DNA of 64,000 bases, taken from assembly GCA_024516035.1 (NCBI GenBank), contig CM044960.1, positions 13,724,818-13,788,817 of the forward strand. Reading direction: 5' to 3'. A model generated the notes under the pieces. It was not told the origin of the DNA. It did no database searches and saw only the letters and a program-made list of their open reading frames with translations. Source of the stretch: Bactericera cockerelli (taxonomy: Eukaryota; Arthropoda; Insecta; Hemiptera; Triozidae). The translations under genes and the position numbers were made by a program. Of the stretch, positions 45,506-56,756 are shown one piece after another (within the stretch, counting starts at the first letter, position 1; every line of letters begins with the position of its first letter).

Positions 45506-47160
45506 ACATCTCACAGAATACCTATCATTACAGTCATTGCTTTTTATTAAAAACAAGAAAGTAAAAGATATTGTTTTCTTATCGGCAGAGACCATGTCAT
45601 CTCACAGAATATCTATCATTACATTCATTGCTTTTTATTAAAAACAAGAAAGTAAAAGATATTGTTTTCTTATCGGCAGAGACCATGTCATCTCACAGAA
45701 TATCTATCATTACATTCATTGCTTTTTATTAAAAACAAGAACTTAAAAGATTTTTTTATCGACAGAGACCATGTCATCTCACAGAATATCTATCATTACA
45801 TTCATTGCTTTTTATTAAAAACAAGAACTTAAAAGATTTTTTTTCGACAGAGACCATGTCATCTCACAGAATATCTATCATTACATTCATTGCTTTTTAT
45901 TAAAAACAAGAAAGTAAAAGATACTGATTTCTTATCGGCAGAGACCATGTCATCTCACAGAATATCTATCATTACATTCATTGCTTTTTATTAAAAACAA
46001 TAAAGTAAAATATATTGTTTTCTTATCGACAGAGACCATGTCATCTCACAGAATATCTATCATTACATTCATTGCTTTTTATTAAAAACAAGAAAGTAAA
46101 AGATATTGTTTTCTTATCGACAGAGACCATGTCATCTCACAGAATATCTATCATTACATTCATTTCTTTTTATTAAAAACAAGAAAGTAAAAGATATCGT
46201 TTTCTTATCGGCAGAGACCATGTCATCTCACAGAATATCTATCATTACATTCATTGTTTTTTATTAAAAACAAGAAAGTAAAAGATACTGATTTCTTATC
46301 GGCAGAGACCATGTCATCTCACAGAATATCTATCATTACATTCATTGCTTTTTATTAAAAACAAGAAAGTAAAATATATTGTTTTCTTATCGACAGAGAC
46401 CATGTCATCTCACAGAATATCTATCATTACATTCATTGCTTTTTATTAAAAACAAGAAAGTAAAAGATATTGTTTTCTTATCGATAGAGACCATGTCATC
46501 TCACAGAATATCTATCATTACATTAATTGCTTTTTATTAAAAACAAGAACTTAAAAGATTTTTTTTCGACAGAGACCATGTCATCTCACAGAATATCTAT
46601 CATTACATTCATTGCTTTTTATTAAAAACAAGAACTTAAAAGATTTTTTTTGACAGAGACCATGTCATCTCACAGAATATCTATCATTACATTCATTGCT
46701 TTTTATTAAAAACAAGAACTTAAAAGATTTTTTTATCGACAGAGACCATGTCATCTCACAGAATATCTATCATTACATTCATTGCTTTTTATTAAAAACA
46801 AGAACTTAAAAGATTTTTTTTCGACAGAGACCATGTCATCTCACAGAATATCTATCATTACATTCATTGCTTTTTATTAAAAACAAGAACTTAAAAGATT
46901 TTTTTATCGACAGAGACCATGTCATCTCACAGAATATCTATCATTACATTCATTGCTTTTTATTAAAAACAAGAACTTAAAAGATTTTTTTTCGACAGAG
47001 ACCATGTCATCTCACAGAATATCTACCATTACATTCATTGCTTTTTATTAAAAACAAGAACTTAAAAGAGGAGCAAGGACTCTGATTGTTAAGTCTCCTC
47101 TGTAAATAAATATCATTAACAAAAAAAAAAAAAAGAACTTAAAAGATTTCTTATTGACAG
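45506..47160 (+). repeat. tandem array carrying 3' splice-site-like tract plus ATG, abutting the Ig gene
   Basis: About 18 units of 84-90 bp. Each unit reads GACAGAGACCATGTCATCTC, then ACAGAATATCTATCATTACA, then TTCATTGCTTTTTATTAAAA, then a variable T-rich end. Type A ends AAGTAAAAGATATTGTTTTC-TTATCG; type B ends CTTAAAAGATTTTTT-TCG. The first unit is diverged and lacks the ATG; 17 units keep ACCATGT. The array runs directly into the coding exon, where the same GACAGAGACCATG is followed by TTGATATGG. The tract before each CAG is pyrimidine-rich and resembles a 3' splice site. The last unit is interrupted by a small poly(A) insertion (47069-47132). Confidence 0.95.
47069..47132 (+). mobile_element. 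short poly(A)-tailed retroposed sequence, copy 1
   Basis: AGGAGCAAGGACTCTGATTG through TAAATAAATATCATTAAC and a run of A, flanked on both sides by AAGAACTTAAAAG (47056-47068 and 47133-47145), a 13-bp target-site duplication. It interrupts the last unit of the tandem array. The small size, A tail and TSD indicate target-primed reverse transcription by a LINE machinery. Confidence 0.85.
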
Positions 47161-47165
47161 AGACC

Positions 47166-49677
47166 ATGTTGATATGGTGTGTGCTCGGCCTCATAGCTCT
47201 GGGTAGGGTGTCCGCCATGACTGTCGTCCAGGAAGTGCCGCAGGGTCACATGGCAGTCCTCAGGTGCCCCAGCAATGACGACCACCACAGGTTCCAGTTT
47301 TGGGAACTCAGCACAAACGTCATCATCGGACCCGGGAACATCATCGACAGGCGAAAGTACAAGTATGAGGTGCTCACAGGGACTTTGTATATCAAGGTGA
47401 GAAAATCAGTCTTAAGGAGCAAGGACTCTGATTGTTAAGTCTTCTCTGTAAATAAATATCATTTTAAAAAAATCAGTCTTAGGAAAGGGAACTGCTAGAC
47501 TGAAGTTTCTCAATAGGACAGAAGTGTGTGATGGAAGTCGTACTCTGGAACAATTTCCAGTATCATATTATAATTCAGGGCGAATATAATTATACTTTGT
47601 AATACCTGTATTGTATTGCTTCAAGTCAAAGCGTCAAATTAAATAGATGACTTTAACTATCAGAGAGGGAAAAAAATAGATGATACCATCATTATCAGTC
47701 CTACTTAATCCTGAGAAAAAATTGATGCCACACTGATTAAGTGGTAGAAAAAGATTTTATGTTGACATTCTCCGGACTTCATTAAAAAGAAAAAATGTGA
47801 AAAACTGGGTAGGTAAAATTTTCGACGAATACAATACTTTCCTTATTATAAGGAAAGTTAATAGGATAAGGAATCCTTATTATAGGATAAGGAAAGTTAA
47901 AAAATATAGTAATAATACCTAGTAAATTTTTATTTTTATTAAAAATATAATGAAATTGAAATCGAATTCAATAATATTCTAACTTTTTGTATTTCAGGGT
48001 GTTTCCACACGCGAGAAAGGCATTTACACCTGCATCAGCAAGCACCTTGACAACTCATCCTTGTCAGCAAAATCTGTGGAGCTGATAGTGAAGGAGAAGT
48101 GGGAGGATGTGTATGAAGAGGACCCGTCGGTAAGGATCAAGATCAGGTACATCACCTGGCATCGGATGCAGATGAAAGCTTCATTCGGAGAACCATCCTG
48201 TTTTGTCAATTGTCTTATAATTCATATGCTAGGACGGTAGTTAAATTCTGTACATATGTACTTATTAGTACCTACAAACCTACATACAATACCCAATACC
48301 AGGATACCTTTGTGGACTTGAGCCTAGATTTTACGTATTGTTTAAATGGGGACACTAATGCTTAAGCCCAACCATGTGATCTCGATTTTGTCTCTTAATT
48401 TCGGCCTAAATAATTTTGATAAACTAACCTAATCTGGGAATAAACAACGGTACTGAACTAGGTGTAACATTACTTGTGTCTTGCACATTGCATAGTCAAA
48501 AAGATAAACGGCGTGCATACAATTTCTCAACATGCATTATTGTCAGTTAATAATTATTTCAAATATTAATTTTAGTCAATGGATCATTAATTAGGAACAC
48601 GAGTTCTATTAAAATCTCGGAATTCAAGCAACGTCTAACGAGGGTTGAGCTTGCAGGGTGACCACTTGAATTAGAAACCACGCTCAGTTGCCCAGTGAGG
48701 TTACCTGTTTTTATATATTTATTTTCTTGGATGCGCTAAATAGAAAGATATGGAAGGAAAGGATTCATGGAACAAATGCCGACTCCAAGTAAGTTTGGGA
48801 AAAAAACCAAAGTAAAAGAAGAAGAAAAGATTTTCTTGTAAAAATAGTGTATAACATAACCTTCGATCTGAAAAAGACCTTGGGCAACAAAATTACAGCA
48901 TTTGAGCCTTCCAAAACCATAGAATTATGTCTATTGACCTGATTAATTTTCGTATTTCAGACGAATCTACTGCGAATCCTAGTGGTAGTGATGAGTATCG
49001 CCATGATCCTGATTCTGACCTTCCTTGTGTTTACGCTGAAGCGAGATCGGCTCTCTCAGTTCAGAGGTAAGCGGAGGTACTGTCTTTCTTTTTGAAAATT
49101 GTTGAAAACATAGGAAAATAAAAACAAAGGCTGATTGGCCAAAGGATGATCAAAAACAAAGTGATTTTGAAAAATTAAAATTTGATGCAACGAAAATTAG
49201 TTTCACAATCGTGCAAGAAACAAAAATAATGGTGTAGTATTTTTATTTATTTTTAATAATAGAAATATGTCACTTTTTTGTGAATCTTTTTTTACTATTA
49301 TATGATATACATGTACATACAGGTATGTACAAAATAATTATGTAATATCTAAAGAAATTGCTTTAATCAAATTTAACAAATCGAAGAAATTTAATATTTT
49401 GTTGGGTTATTCTCCGCCAGATTTCGTCGACGAGGAGTCGAGTGGTGGGTCCCCGGCGCGAGATGACATCTCCGGACTGGCTGGCTCCTACAAGTCTACC
49501 GTGGCTCCTATGACGCCGCCGCTCGCCACTAGACCGGCGCCCATGGTGCCGTCGGCTCACAGGTCCAGCTCGCGGAGTATTGTGATTGGCGGGTTCGACA
49601 ATGCGGGAATGACTTTCGATACAGACTTTCCCAAGGAGTTTACCAGTGTGCCTATGGCGCGGGAATCCAAAATGTGA
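47166..49677 (+). CDS. single-Ig-domain type I membrane protein, uncharacterised
   Basis: Coding exons: 47166-47396, 47998-48129, 48961-49066, 49421-49677; introns are GT-AG with phases 0, 0 and 1. The product is 241 aa. A signal peptide MLIWCVLGLIALGRVSA (1-17) precedes one Ig-like domain with Cys34, Trp46 and Cys89 in LYIKGVSTREKGIYTC, the usual disulphide and core Trp of V/I-set folds. An intron splits the domain. There is one N-glycosylation sequon (Asn96). A stalk rich in Glu/Asp leads to a transmembrane helix (about 125-147, RILVVVMSIAMILILTFLVF), stop-transfer KRDR, and a 94-residue cytoplasmic tail with Ser-rich and PPLATRPAP segments, no ITAM or kinase, ending ESKM. The layout suggests a cell-surface adhesion or receptor subunit; I do not recognise the family. 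A 5' UTR exon upstream of the array is likely, as an AG acceptor sits 5 nt before the ATG. Confidence 0.88.
47415..47468 (+). mobile_element. short poly(A)-tailed retroposed sequence, copy 2
   Basis: The same AGGAGCAAGGACTCTGATTG core with a short A tail sits in intron 1 of the Ig gene, flanked by AAAATCAGTCTTA (47402-47414 and 47469-47481). The TSD differs from copy 1, so this is an independent insertion. It begins at exactly the same base as copy 1. Confidence 0.85.
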
Positions 49678-52600
49678 TACTAGATGATTAAGACATGGCG
49701 GGTTAGCGTTCCATTTGATGGCGTCTCGTGCAACATCCGATGTTGAAGAGACGTTAGCAACAAATTGCTTCGTTTTGAAGAAGGTGATGATGATATGGCA
49801 CATGAGCGAGACTCAGATGCTTTGACTTCTTTGAAACTCTTGCATGTCCTTATCTGCCGTCAACATAACCCTTTGTAATTACAAGACAGAAGCAACTTCT
49901 AACCACACAGGTCCAGGTTTGAAAAACACTTGATTTTGGATAGAGCGGTGGTCTGTTTTGCAAAGCTGGCAAACTTTATAAAAGTAACAATATTTGACGT
50001 CAAAATGATAGTTCAGATTTCAGTTTGTTGATGTTTCTCACTTGATCAAGTATCTCACTTTATTCATACCTTGATTTCATACAAGCTCTATACTATAGAC
50101 ATTGTGGGAATAAAGTGGTTGTCGATTTCCTAAAACCATATTCATTATTTAAAATTAAGTTAGATTTGTTCTCCTTGATTTAATAAGTCATTAGATTAAA
50201 TTAAAAAATTGTCTTTCGTTATTTGTACATACTGCGTTAAGTTTAAATAAAAGAAAGAATATTATTTCTTCTCAGTAAACGAATTTGATTTTTTACTGAA
50301 TTCATCACAAAGTTAAAAAAAATGGTGTTACCATAACACAACTTTCCTTATTCCTCTAAAATAAGTCAAATTCCGTCACTGGTGAGGTTTTGCGTAAAAG
50401 TATTCAAATAGGAATACCTACCATACTGCTGACGGGTTGCCAGCTAGATGCGAATACCTATTTTACAAATGTATATGCGAATTTTTAATAGGACCGATGT
50501 TTATGAAATGATAAATAGGGTTTTTTTTCATATTTTTACGATACCAGCAGCTGTGCTACCCGTGGTCTGGAGATACTAAATTCGATCCCGGGTTGGGCGG
50601 AATTTTGGGAGAAAATTTTCGACCTGGCTTGATGAGGTCAATGTGGGTAGCTGGTAAGATTCGAGAATCCAAAGTAAAACCCCGATCCTATAAAACTCAA
50701 ATCAGAACGTAAAACAAAATAGAATCAATTGGTCCCAATACATCTTAGGTCGCAAAGTTATCTGTATGGAGCTTATTCTGAAACGTACAACCAGGACAGA
50801 TAATAATCGTACAGCAAGAGCCACCCTAGCCACCGAAGGGTGGTCGGAACGTCGCCACTGGCGGTACCAATTTCAAAAGATTCGTGATGCAAACTCTTCC
50901 TATAATTATGAAGTCTTCATACCAAATTTCAAGTCTCGAGCTTTCATTAAACTTATAATCCTGTTTTCATTATATCAAACTTTCTTTTAATTCTAACTGA
51001 GTATGATGTGTCAAGTGGTCGGGGTAGAAACCACCATTCGATGTCAGAATTGGTATGGCCACCACATTTAGACTCAGTGAGGTTCATATTTGTAGCTTAG
51101 ACTACTAAGAAATAAATAAAAAGGTATGTATACACTACACAGTAAGTTATACTGAGTATGCCATCATAGTTCAGAGGGCTATTTTTAACAAACAAAGCAC
51201 ATTGCATACACACTAGATGTACGGCGCGCATACAAATATTCTCTTTCATTTTTGTAAGATAAGTTTTATTATAGTAGAGTAGTAGTTACTAATGTCTAGA
51301 CTCGAGCAGTATATACCTACGTGTACAATTATTGTACATTTATAATCCTCTCAACGCAATAACCACAGGATCGTTATCAGATAGGCAGAACGTTTTTCCT
51401 GAGATTAGGTACGTACTCGGTTGAAATCCGCTGTACGCTCTGTTGGTTTAATTGATGATTTATTTATGCAAAATAAAATAATAGTTATTTTAATATTTAG
51501 CAATTCTCGACTACATTACAGTCTTTTGATCTTGAATAATTTTTCTTTTTTTGTATTTCTATAGGTAGTAATGAAGAAAACAAATTCGCGATATGAGTGT
51601 TATTATTAATTTTATTATTATTAAAAAACAAGTCCAGAAGAAGTCATTGTCAATGGCACGTTGAATTTACCGAGTCTCATAGGAAGATGCAACTTTGAGC
51701 AAGGTCAGTACTTGATAGGTGACCCAGGTTTAATCCTTCATGTTGCTGGCTATTTGCGGACCAAACTAGGCTAGGATTATGTGAGCCCTGATTCGGCCAG
51801 AAGAAAATGTCAGGAAAAGTCGCGAAAACTGTGACCTATATTCTCAGAAGGAAAAGTGAAAGAAAAGATAGTGAACTACTCACTTTTGCTGTTCCCTCTT
51901 TTCTTTTCTCCTCTTTTATGTTTATTGTTATCTCTTAAGTTTTCAACGTCGACTACGTCGAGAGATGAGGAATATTATCTCAAAAAGATGTTTCGAATCT
52001 TTATAGTTTTAAACTTTCTCTCTTAAATAAAAGGAATTTAATGTATTAGGTACATATGTATATTTTTGATGGCACACTTTAATAAATGAAAATGAAATAA
52101 AAAGAGAAGCTACCTAATAATACTAAACATAAAAACATTTATTTAATTTGAGTGTATCAGTATCTAGAGCAGATATCAAAAAAAAATTGTGTCCTCTTTT
52201 ACTCCAATAATGTATTTATGGTTTTTCATATTTCTAAAAATCTTACAGTCGAAACGAAAAGTAATGTATTTTTATCAACTTAATATTGAGAACGTCTTCT
52301 TCTGGGTAGCTACTGTCCAATTAGAGTATAATGTCTCATTTGACGACCTTTGAAAATTATCAATAACCAATTCCTAATGAAGTTGAAGCATTTCAATTAT
52401 ATGAAACGTTTATTACTAGGTAAAAATTCATTAGCTATAAACCTGTTGGAGACAGTCTGTCTGTTCATCTTCATCCGCAGTTGCTCTTACGAGAAATTTG
52501 TTCAGGACAATTGGTGTGCATTGATCCTTAAAAAATACTGAGTAATAATATCATCATCTGATTCAGCAGCAAACAGTGTAATCACGCCGCGCCGGTAAGT

Positions 52601-53262
52601 TAATTGTCTTGCTGTTTCAATGTCTCACATCCAAATGTTGTCTAGCCAATTTTGTAGGAGATGATGTTCCTTATTCTGATGGGATTCGAAGCCATTAAGG
52701 TGAAAAGAAATACATATGATTCCAATCTGAACTCATAAAAATAGATGGATAACCATAATATCTCTCTGACCATTATCTAGAGCTTATAAATGAAATGAAA
52801 AGACATCGAAAGTACTATTAGGAAATTTATTTTTATTTACAAGAATTCAAGTGATAGCCAATATTTTCTACTTATTAAACATTACCTACCAGTATTTTAC
52901 AAGAGATAACATAAATATTATTAATAATGCATAAGAAATAGAAGAATATGCTGATACCAAATATTTTTCTGTGATACTCTTTAAAAAAAATAGGAACACA
53001 CTTTTATGTTTATTCTGATAACCAATAAATGTAAGTAAGTATGCAAGTATAATAATACAATGGTGATTTAATTTGAGTACCTTGCGATACTCAAAGTTCT
53101 CCAAATATTGCTGACGAATTCAAAAGAAATTAGTCAAACATTGAAATAAACATAATGGAATACTATTTAAATTTGATTAGTGAATCAGTCTCCTTGATTG
53201 AACATGCGAACTCCACTGCCGAGACACCATGACCAGAGCCGTTGCAAAGCGTACTCACGCGT
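49678..53262. other. Ig-gene 3' UTR and non-coding DNA
   Basis: AATAAA candidates for the Ig transcript lie at 50109-50114 and 50246-50251. A partial copy of the 13725-type element begins near 50325 and a SINE-like segment with AAATTCGATCCCGGGTTGGG is at about 50550-50740. The rest is AT-rich without supported genes. Confidence 0.5.
50109..50114 (+). terminator. candidate polyadenylation signal of the Ig-domain gene
   Basis: AATAAA about 430 nt after the stop codon; a second lies at 50246-50251. Both are plausible and the choice is open. Confidence 0.4.
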
Positions 53263-54054
53263 CTAGTGCTTCTTCTTGTAGCCCCACTTCTTGTGCTCCT
53301 CATGTCCTCCCTTCTTCCCGTACTTCTTGTGATGTCCGTACTTCTCATCATGTCCTGCGGCGTCCTTGTGTCCCTTCTTATCGTAGTAGTGTTTCCCATG
53401 CTTGCTGCTTCCTTTCTTTCCTTTGTGTCCCTCTTTGTATCCCTTGTGTTTATGACCTTTCTTGTAGTGTCCTCCTTTCTTATGACCGTGTTTCTTCTCG
53501 TAGCCTCCATGTTTCTTATGATGTCCATGATCATGTTTCTCATCATAGAAATGTTTCTTCTTCTTGTATTCATCCAGCTTGTGCACAACATGTTTCCCTT
53601 TAGTGCTGTGCCCTTTATGATATTTCTTACTATCCTTGTACTTATGTCCCTTCTCACCTTTTTCTCCTTTTTTATGAGCTTTATGATAGCCGCCTTCGTC
53701 GTGATGCTTCTTCTTATGTCCTCCGTGTTCCTTGTAGTGTTTTTTCTTCGCCGCTTTCTTGTGGTGTCCTTTCTTCCCATGCCAGTCCTCGTGATGTTGC
53801 TTGTAGCCTTTTTCACCTTTCTTTCCATGTTTGTGATGTTTCTTAGAATGATGTTTCTCTCCACCACCTTTCTTGTATTTCTTGCTGGACGCCGCAGTCT
53901 CCAAGTCTTCACTCAAGGGCAAGGCCACGTCCTTGATGAAAGATTGGGCAACAGCCAGCTCATTTTCTTCTTCGCCTGTGACATTTGCCTGCTTTCCCGC
54001 GCACACTGTTAAACACAAACATGTCACTGCGATATACAGCACCGCTCTCAACAT
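53263..54054 (-). CDS. secreted Lys/His/Gly-rich protein (paralogue 1)
   Basis: A complete single-exon frame of 263 aa. A clear signal peptide (MLRAVLYIAVTCLCLTVCAG) is followed by a short acidic segment with one NVT sequon (GEEENELAVAQSFIKD) and then about 200 residues dominated by Lys, His and Gly in irregular KKGH, HHKK and KHGKKG units. A more structured block, KLDEYKKKKHFYDEKHDHG, and the C-terminal KYGKKGGHEEHKKWGYKKKH recur in the protein at 60181-61485, so the two form a local family on the same strand. Many insects have such secreted, strongly basic, His-rich proteins of uncertain role; cuticle or metal binding is plausible from composition only. A TATA box lies 65-72 bp upstream of the ATG. 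I cannot name a family or function with confidence. Confidence 0.88.
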   Translation of the reverse strand: MLRAVLYIAVTCLCLTVCAGKQANVTGEEENELAVAQSFIKDVALPLSEDLETAASSKKYKKGGGEKHHSKKHHKHGKKGEKGYKQHHEDWHGKKGHHKKAAKKKHYKEHGGHKKKHHDEGGYHKAHKKGEKGEKGHKYKDSKKYHKGHSTKGKHVVHKLDEYKKKKHFYDEKHDHGHHKKHGGYEKKHGHKKGGHYKKGHKHKGYKEGHKGKKGSSKHGKHYYDKKGHKDAAGHDEKYGHHKKYGKKGGHEEHKKWGYKKKH

Positions 54055-54118
54055 GACCGTTGCCGTCGTACTGATAGCATGTTATGCTAGAATCAAGACC
54101 ATTTCAACACCCTATTGC

Positions 54119-54126
54119 TATTTATA
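54119..54126 (-). promoter_or_regulatory. TATA box of the 53263-54054 gene
   Basis: On the minus strand GCGTATAAATAGC, a near-ideal TATA element, lies 65-72 bp upstream of the start codon and leaves room for a short 5' UTR. No good initiator was seen at the expected spacing, so the exact start is not assigned. Confidence 0.65.
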
Positions 54127-56080
54127 CGCCCCCCTACTCTTCACTCCTGGGGATATTAGAGGGCGGGATATTGACTCTTACGCAAAGACAGTGACACTAT
54201 TGTGGCATTCAATTCAATGGATGCATGCACTCAGCAGCAACCCACTATGACACATTGCAGCAACAATTCAAGGACAGCTGAAATTTTGTTTACATATCAT
54301 TTGCTATCTTGCCGGTAAATGATAATCAGTCAATCAATTAACCACAATTAAACGCAAATCTGTGATCATTAGTTTTGTTTTCCTTTCTATACAATGCTCT
54401 GTTTCCTTCCACTTGAGTGATATTGCAGATATTATACCTGCATACATATTTTATGTTATACAATATAATATTAAACAATATCTGAGATAATTCTTACTCA
54501 TATTACCTACCTCCTTGTTGGCCAGAAAATAATTTTATTCTATTAATGAGAAGTAATGCCATTAAAATAATGTAACGCCGATAATCTAAAGTTTAGAAAA
54601 TTTGGATTTATAACACATTTTAAAAAATCAAAAATATTTTAATAAAGTAAACCAACCAATAGAAAATAGAAGTTCACCTTTTCAATTGAACATGTGAGTT
54701 CAGAACTTCTGTGAAGAGGTAACTCAGGAACCAGGATGAAAAATAAAACGACAAATCTATCAGGATTAATAATTCAGACTGGGAAATGTTGTTGTTGTTG
54801 CTGGGAAATAATTCAGTTGTTGTTGTAGCGCTGTCCCATCAGCTTGTTGGGCTGGTTCCGACATTTCAGACAAAGCCTTGCCAACTTAGTTATCTATTAC
54901 AACTTATTGTTTTGTTTTAACTGGTTGACTGATCAGTCATGTCAAACATCCGAAGAAAACACTTTTCCAGCTCTTCACACCTGCTTCCGTTTGATTAAAA
55001 TAGTTTCGTCTTTCTTTCTCATCACTTTCTGATTTCCAGGAGTCAAGGGTATCAGCACGATGACCTCTGTTGCTCGAGTAACTTCTTCATCCTATCATAT
55101 CTCCTATCTCCTGCTGATGACTTCTTCACCGTATTCCATCTCCTGCTATGATACGGTGACTTTATCATTATGTCCTTCTAATGGTTATCTTGATCGGATG
55201 AACAGATCACTTTACTAATGATAGGCACTAGACAATCAATGAATCTTTACATTTCCAATTCCGATTCCGCAAATTTCTTTGAGATTAATTTAGATACTGT
55301 CTCGCTAGGGGACATTATGTACCAGTATATGCGATACCAGGCCTAGTACCCTTAACAAGGTTGATTTCAGGAAGGGCATCCAGAAGTGAAATGCGAAAGT
55401 AGGAGTGCCAGAACCAAATAATCTGAACCATGACGAAGGGGTTGAACAATGCCGACCCCAAGTAAGTTTAGGTTGGGAAAAGGCAAAGTGAAAGAAGAAG
55501 AATATTGACTGATATAATGCTCATTTACAGCAACTTAAAATTTGGAGCTTGGACGATTTCCAACACAAGGACTTTTCCTAGATTAGTTCTAAAAATTAAA
55601 TCCTGATTTTTTTTCAAATCTTTAAGATCAGTATAAACAGAAAGACTCTCGACTATCAGGGTTCTCAGTTGGGCGGAACAGCTGGATAGGGAGAATCCTG
55701 CTTCATAGGGGAAGCTCGGATTTTAAAACATAATAATTTTGACTTTTAGGACGGAATTATAAAATTGGATTAAATTTAAGAGAGGCAAGATTAAATTTAA
55801 GATGAACTCAAACAAGAGTTTTGACCAATCACAACAGGCTACAGCCCGACATGAGGAGGCTAATTTAACCCTTTTCTATCATTTCTCCCTAAAAGTAGGT
55901 ACGTTTTACAGACATCCTGCCTGCCTAACTTATCAAAATGATAGATTTTTTTTAAAGAAGAGTGTTTCACAGCCTTTGTCATTTTGTAGCCATGAAACAG
56001 GAGCTACTACAGACGCTTGTGGGCTGTGTTGTAGCCTGCCCATCCTGTAGTATGCCTCCCCTCTGATACTTTGGATATTT
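54127..56080. other. non-coding stretch with repeat fragments
   Basis: AT-rich. It includes a repeat at about 55345-55503 ending in GCCGACCCCAAGTAAGTTTA and AAGAAGAAG, a SINE tail also seen near 35690 and 48780. Nothing else is identified. Confidence 0.45.
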
Positions 56081-56390
56081 CCCAATTAGGTGCTGGGTCA
56101 ACACGAGCGCATCGGAAGGTATCCCTTACAAACAACTGTAATCAAATTAAGAATACAAATTTTTGTCGGCAACTCGGCACGGGGGATCGAACCCGGGAAC
56201 TTCCGCATGGCAAGCGAGGCTTATTGCATAGTGACACAATACTTCCCAATTAGGTGCTGGGTCAACACGAGCGCTCCGGAAGGTATACCTTACAAACAAC
56301 TGTAACCAAATTAAAAATACAAATTTTTGTCGGCACGGGGGATCGAACCCGGGACCTTCCGCATGGCAAGCGAGTGCTTATTGCATCAAT
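56081..56390 (-). mobile_element. tandem dimer of a tRNA-derived SINE (family D)
   Basis: Two copies at a period of about 164 bp start CCCAATTAGGTGCTGGGTCA at 56081 and 56245. Each contains GGGGGATCGAACCCGGGA, which on the minus strand is the box B of a tRNA-like head, and CCGCATGGCAAGCGAG. The second copy is slightly shorter. The head resembles that at 63298-63330. Confidence 0.75.
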
Positions 56391-56551
56391 CATTGTGGAG
56401 TTAATCAACCTGTCTATTGGAGGCAATCAATCGAAAACTCTTATACGGATTGTGGTTTAACAGATGAATAAGTTTATTTTGGAATATTTTTTGCATCTTT
56501 TTTCGTTTTCAAATTCACAAATTAATTAGATTTTTTACAACCCGACTTATC

Positions 56552-56756
56552 TGTCCCGGTAGCTCAGTGGTAAAGGCGGCACTCTGTGAATCCACAGGTT
56601 CCAGAGGTCGTGGGTTCGAAACCCAGCCGGGACATGACAAGTTATCCTCCCATTTGGGATTTTTACCACATAATAATGTCTTGGGCTTACTGCTGGAATA
56701 ATGGGACTTTAATAGTCCTTATCGGGCAGTATAAATAAGGCGATATTATTATTATT
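56552..56756 (+). mobile_element. tRNA-derived SINE (family A), best copy
   Basis: TGTCCCGGTAGCTCAGTGGT starts a tRNA-like head whose 5' TCCCGGT can pair with the 3' GCCGGGA, with box B GTGGGTTCGAAACCC. The body follows (TTTACCACATAATAATG, TACTGCTGGAATAATGGGAC) and ends GGCGATATTATTATTATTT. The anticodon-arm region does not fold as a normal tRNA, so it is a SINE and not a tRNA gene. Confidence 0.85.

Noticed and set aside
45506..47160. CRISPR-like array
   Set aside because: Units are contiguous with no unique spacers, the context is eukaryotic, and the repeat continues into a spliced gene.
53163..53912. minus and plus shadow frames over the Lys/His-rich gene 53263-54054
   Set aside because: These are alternative readings of AAG/CAC/GGT-rich codons. 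Only the 263-aa frame has a signal peptide, TATA box and a paralogue.
56552..56632. genuine tRNA gene
   Set aside because: Box A, box B and acceptor pairing are present, but the anticodon arm does not form a 7-nt loop and the sequence continues into a repeated SINE body found elsewhere.
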